64,000 nt of DNA from Microbacterium sp. SORGH_AS_0428 (GTDB lineage: Bacteria; Actinomycetota; Actinomycetes; Actinomycetales; Microbacteriaceae): the NCBI RefSeq assembly GCF_031453615.1, contig NZ_JAVIZT010000001.1, positions 2,914,001 through 2,978,000 on the forward strand. The letters run 5' to 3'. The notes beneath the pieces were generated by a model. It was given only the letters and a program-made list of their open reading frames with translations. It did no database searches and had not been told where the DNA came from. A program made the position numbers and the translations under genes. This document shows, piece by piece, positions 60,687 to 64,000 of the stretch. Within the stretch, counting starts at the first letter, position 1, and each line of letters opens with the position of its first letter.

Positions 60687-63227
60687 ATGCCTGAAGATTT
60701 CACCCCCGACGAGGGCCGCGACGCCTTCGACGACTTCCTCTCCCGCTACCTCGCGGGTGAGCGCGGACGCGCGGCGCGGTCGATCGATCTGTCGCGCTAT
60801 CTCAGCGCACGGACGCAGGAGACCCTGCAGGATGCCGGGCGGTTCGCCCTTGCGCGCGGTCAGCACGAGCTCGACGCGTTGCATGTGCTGCGCGAGATCG
60901 TGCGTGTCGACCAGGTGCGTGATGCGATCGCCCGACTGGGCGTCGACCCCGAGAGCATCGTGCGCGAGTCCGAGCAGCGTCTGCCGGCCAGCGCAGATGT
61001 CGCCGACGTCGACAGTGCGGTCGTCACGACGTCCGTGCAGCGCGCTCTCTTCCACGCGTTCCAGGTCGCGCGTTCCTCCGGCTCGACCTACATCGACCCC
61101 GAGCACCTCTTCTTCGCGCTCGTCCTCGCTCAGGACACGCCCGCGGGCCAGATCCTCGCGCGCGCCGGAGTGACGGCGGAGGCGCTGACGCAGAGCGTGC
61201 GCGAGACCGTCACAGGTGGTGAGCGCGCACCGGAGCAGGCGAGTGCATCCGAGCCCGCGACCATGCTGGAGCGCTACGGGCGCGACCTCACCTCCCTCGC
61301 CGAGGCGGGGGAGCTGGACCCGGTGATCGGCCGGGCGGACGAGATCGAGCAGACCATCGAGATCCTGAGCCGTCGTACCAAGAACAACCCCGTGCTCATC
61401 GGAGAGGCCGGCGTCGGAAAGACCGCGATCGTCGAGGGACTCGCCCAGGCGATCGTCTCGGGCGAGGTGCCCGAGCAGCTGCGCGGCAGCCGCGTCGTCT
61501 CGTTGGATCTTCCGGCGATGCTCGCGGGCGCCCGTTACCGCGGCGACTTCGAGGAGCGCCTGACGGCGACGATGGGTGAGATCGCCCAGCGCAAGGGCGA
61601 ACTGATCGTCTTCATCGACGAGGTGCACACGGTGGTCGGCGCGGGGGCCGGCAGCGACGGCGCCATGGACGCCGGCAACATCCTCAAGCCCCGCCTCGCC
61701 CGAGGCGATCTGCACCTGGTGGGTGCGACCACCCTCGCCGAGTACCGCACCATCGAGAAGGATCCCGCGCTGGAGCGCCGGTTCCAGCCGGTGAAGGTCG
61801 GCGAGCCTTCCGTCGAGGATGCGGTGCGGATCCTGCACGGCCTCCGCCCCGCCTACGAACAGCACCACGCCATCACCTACACCGACGACGCGCTGCGTGC
61901 CGCCGTCGAGCTCAGCGACCGCTACCTGAGCGATCGCGTCCTGCCGGACAAGGCGATCGACCTCATCGACCAGGCCGGAGCGCGGCTCCGGCTGCGCCTG
62001 GGAGTCGCGGTCGACGTGTCCGAGCTGATGGCGCAGCTGGCCACCCTCGAGGCGGACAAGAACGCGGCGGTGGCAGCCGAGCGCTACGAGGACGCGATGC
62101 GCCTGCGTGACGAGATCGCCGATGTGCAGCGCCGCATCGACGAGGCGACCCGTCGCGACGCGGTGCGCGGGGAGCAGGTCGTGGACGCCGAGCACATCGC
62201 CGCCGTCATCAGCCGCAGCACGGGCATCCCGGTGTCGCGCCTGACGGAGAGCGAGCGCGGACGCCTGGCGGGGCTCGAGTCCGAGCTTCACGCCCGGGTG
62301 ATCGGTCAGGATGCGGCGGTCACCGCGGTCGCGACGGCCGTCCGGCGCAACCGGACCGGTATGGGCGACAGTCGTCGGCCGGTGGGATCGTTCCTCTTCC
62401 TCGGACCCACGGGCGTGGGCAAGACGGAGCTGGCGAAGTCTCTCGCCGCCTCTCTCTTCGAGGACGAGAACGCCGTCATCCGCTTCGACATGAGCGAGTT
62501 CGGCGAGCGTCACACGGTCTCCCGTCTCGTAGGCGCCCCTCCCGGCTACGTGGGATACGACGAGGCCGGGCAGCTGACCGAGCGGGTGCGGCGCGCACCG
62601 TACTCGGTGGTGTTGTTCGACGAGATCGAGAAGGCGCACCCCGATGTGTTCAACCTGCTGCTCCAGGTGCTCGACGACGGCCGGCTGACCGACGGACAGG
62701 GACGCACGGTCGACTTCCGCAACACCGTCGTCATCATGACCTCGAACATCGGCAGCGAGTTTCTCGCATCGCGCTCCGGCGCGATCGGGTTCATCGCCGA
62801 CGGTGGCGGGGCCACGGGCTTCGGTGATGAGGGGGAGCTGCGCGCCCGCGTCATGGGAAAGCTCCGCGAAGCGATGCGCCCCGAGTTCTTGAACCGCATC
62901 GACGAGATCGTGCTGTTCCGCAAGCTCGAGAAGGCGCAGCTTCGCAGCATCGTGTCCCTCCTGCTGGAGCAGAGCGCATCCCGGCTGGCGCGGCGCGAGA
63001 TCTCGTTCGAGGCGACCGAGGCCGTCGTGGACTGGCTGGCCGAGCACGGCTACGAGCCCGAGTACGGAGCGCGCCCGCTGCGCCGCCTCATCCAGCGGGA
63101 GATCGACGACCGCATCGCCGACCTGCTCGTCTCCGGCGAACTGAGCGACCAGGGCGCCGTGCGCGTCGACGTCGTCGAGGGTCGGCCGGTCGCTGCGGCC
63201 GTGACCCGCAGCGCCGTCGCCGTCTGA
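60687..63227 (+). CDS. ClpC-type AAA+ unfoldase
   Basis: This 846-aa Hsp100 protein has an N-terminal Clp-N-like repeat domain, AAA1 with Walker [10 protein letters not shown] and [20 protein letters not shown], a short middle region with a UVR-like motif ([18 protein letters not shown]), and AAA2 with [19 protein letters not shown] and [20 protein letters not shown]. The IGF loop in RSGAIGFIA is the ClpP-docking type and argues for a ClpC/ClpA partner role rather than ClpB. GGAG lies 9 nt before the ATG. A HAIR-like site suggests heat-shock control. Both Walker motifs are intact. Confidence 0.9.
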   Translation: MPEDFTPDEGRDAFDDFLSRYLAGERGRAARSIDLSRYLSARTQETLQDAGRFALARGQHELDALHVLREIVRVDQVRDAIARLGVDPESIVRESEQRLPASADVADVDSAVVTTSVQRALFHAFQVARSSGSTYIDPEHLFFALVLAQDTPAGQILARAGVTAEALTQSVRETVTGGERAPEQASASEPATMLERYGRDLTSLAEAGELDPVIGRADEIEQTIEILSRRTKNNPVLIGEAGVGKTAIVEGLAQAIVSGEVPEQLRGSRVVSLDLPAMLAGARYRGDFEERLTATMGEIAQRKGELIVFIDEVHTVVGAGAGSDGAMDAGNILKPRLARGDLHLVGATTLAEYRTIEKDPALERRFQPVKVGEPSVEDAVRILHGLRPAYEQHHAITYTDDALRAAVELSDRYLSDRVLPDKAIDLIDQAGARLRLRLGVAVDVSELMAQLATLEADKNAAVAAERYEDAMRLRDEIADVQRRIDEATRRDAVRGEQVVDAEHIAAVISRSTGIPVSRLTESERGRLAGLESELHARVIGQDAAVTAVATAVRRNRTGMGDSRRPVGSFLFLGPTGVGKTELAKSLAASLFEDENAVIRFDMSEFGERHTVSRLVGAPPGYVGYDEAGQLTERVRRAPYSVVLFDEIEKAHPDVFNLLLQVLDDGRLTDGQGRTVDFRNTVVIMTSNIGSEFLASRSGAIGFIADGGGATGFGDEGELRARVMGKLREAMRPEFLNRIDEIVLFRKLEKAQLRSIVSLLLEQSASRLARREISFEATEAVVDWLAEHGYEPEYGARPLRRLIQREIDDRIADLLVSGELSDQGAVRVDVVEGRPVAAAVTRSAVAV

Positions 63228-63234
63228 TCCGAAC

Positions 63235-63273
63235 CGACCGCCACCCCGTGCCGCGCGCAAGGGGTGGCGGTCG
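63235..63273 (+). terminator. Terminator after the clpC-type gene
   Basis: CGACCGCCACCCC pairs perfectly with GGGGTGGCGGTCG around a 13-nt loop, 8 nt after the stop codon. Confidence 0.85.
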
Positions 63274-63299
63274 TCGTATGCGCCGGGCAGTCTGGAGGG

Positions 63300-64000
63300 A
63301 TGGTGCTTCGTGCTCGGCTCTCCCTCGGACTGGCGGGGGCCCTCGGTCCCGATCTCATCGCCGCGCTCGCCCCCGCCGCGGAGGAGGCCGGCTTCGCCAC
63401 GCTCTGGGTGAACGACACTCCGACCGGCGACGCGGTGGCGGCGCTCGCCGCCGCGGCGAAGCGCACCCATCGGATCGGGCTGGCGACGGGGGTCGTGCCG
63501 CTGGACCGGCGCGAGCCGGACTCGCTCGTCTCCGCGCTGCAGGCGGCGGAGGTTCCGACCGACAGGCTCACCGTGGGCATCGGCTCGGGCTCCGCGCGTA
63601 CGCATCAGCTGGCGCTCGTGGAACGGGGGATCGAGGCGCTGCGCGCGGGCGTACCCGGAGCACAGGTCGTGGTGGGCGCCCTCGGCCCGCGGATGCGGCG
63701 GCTCGCGACATCGGTCGCCGACGGCCAGCTGCTGAACTGGTTGACCCCCGACGCCGCGGCCGCGCAGCGCGAGCCGGACAGCCGCACCATCCTCTACGTG
63801 AGAACGGCATTCGATGCGGCGGCGCTGCCGCGACTGCTCGCCGAGGCGGACACGTATGCCGGATACCCCGCATACGCCGCGAACTTCGCCCGCCTCGGCT
63901 TCAGCGCTCGCGACACGGTGATCACCTCCCTCCACGACACGGCGCGCGTGAGCGCGTACCGCGCAGCCGTCGACGAGGTCGTTCTCCGAGTGATCGTCGA
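63300..64000 (+). CDS. Luciferase-like (LLM-class) flavin/F420-dependent oxidoreductase, 3' end beyond window
   Basis: The first 233 residues of a bacterial-luciferase-fold protein are visible: LSLGLAGALGPDLIAALAPA with EEAGFATLWVND, AAKRTHRIGLATGVVPLDRR, and DRLTVGIGSGSA. A later VADGQLLNWLTPDAAA matches the usual DGxxL-W motif. The ATG at 63300 has GGAGGG immediately upstream. The frame is still open at the window end. Flavin versus F420 use cannot be told. Confidence 0.85.
   Translation, partial: MVLRARLSLGLAGALGPDLIAALAPAAEEAGFATLWVNDTPTGDAVAALAAAAKRTHRIGLATGVVPLDRREPDSLVSALQAAEVPTDRLTVGIGSGSARTHQLALVERGIEALRAGVPGAQVVVGALGPRMRRLATSVADGQLLNWLTPDAAAAQREPDSRTILYVRTAFDAAALPRLLAEADTYAGYPAYAANFARLGFSARDTVITSLHDTARVSAYRAAVDEVVLRVIV

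Noticed and set aside
60675..63935. Long open frame antisense to the clpC-type gene
   Set aside because: Same high-GC antisense artefact; the plus-strand product has complete AAA+ motifs.

Overview
The window looks like a chromosome segment of a high-GC actinobacterium of the family Microbacteriaceae, most likely Microbacterium or a close relative. The evidence is the actinobacterial 16S/23S/5S operon with no tRNA in its spacers, an Lsr2 nucleoid protein, an Arr-type rifampin ADP-ribosyltransferase, class Ib ribonucleotide reductase (nrdHIEF), and many genes whose start codon lies 6-7 nt after a TANNNT -10 hexamer, as in leaderless actinobacterial transcripts. The genus is inferred from protein impressions; no search was run.

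Region 1 (1-12.4 kb) is accessory and decaying. It holds a zinc-type SmtB/ArsR repressor coupled to a duplicated His-rich protein, a LuxR regulator split by a C7 tract, a flavin/F420-binding-fold protein, IS3-family fragments on both sides of an NTF2-like gene with a hexanucleotide repeat, a TetR/transposase chimera, an ECF sigma factor with a frameshifted membrane partner, secreted proteins and lipoproteins, an MprF/DUF2156-like membrane gene with a late frameshift, and an SDR gene with a damaged N-terminus. Four clear single-base frameshifts lie in the first 10 kb. I found none in the remaining 50 kb.

Region 2 (12.4-34 kb) is mostly intact core genome. A lipoprotein/HTH micro-operon is followed by a manganese module: a DtxR/MntR-type regulator and a CaCA-family cation exchanger behind a leader that matches a yybP-ykoY Mn2+ riboswitch. 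Then come arr, small-molecule enzymes, a TIGR01777/SRPBCC/AraC cluster, Lsr2, an acetate-uptake locus (GAF-LuxR regulator, DUF485, ActP), an Ogt-family protein that lacks the acceptor cysteine, a 1231-aa helicase-like protein with degenerate Walker motifs, mscL, fmdB, 5-FTHF cyclo-ligase, galU and tRNA-Ala(CGC).

Region 3 (34-40.3 kb) is the rRNA operon with its promoter, antitermination boxes and a strong terminator. Two REP-like palindromes sit just upstream, and a third copy is at 13.7 kb.

Region 4 (40.3-64 kb) contains ybaK, a sixA/GGCT/DUF445 operon, a CsoR/RcnR-type repressor, a tightly overlapping hydrolase/acyl-CoA dehydrogenase/aldo-keto reductase operon, an MFS exporter, and nrdHIEF behind clustered DnaA-box-like and NrdR-box-like sites. 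It continues with small basic and acidic ORFs, an acetyltransferase/XRE divergent pair sharing a perfect operator-like palindrome, acetyl-CoA synthetase, an RsmC-like methyltransferase, a MarR regulator, an EI24 protein, a ClpC-type unfoldase behind a HAIR (HspR) element, and a luciferase-like oxidoreductase cut by the window edge. Metal homeostasis, especially Mn, Zn and Ni/Co-type sensing, recurs across the window and fits a class Ib, Mn-using RNR.
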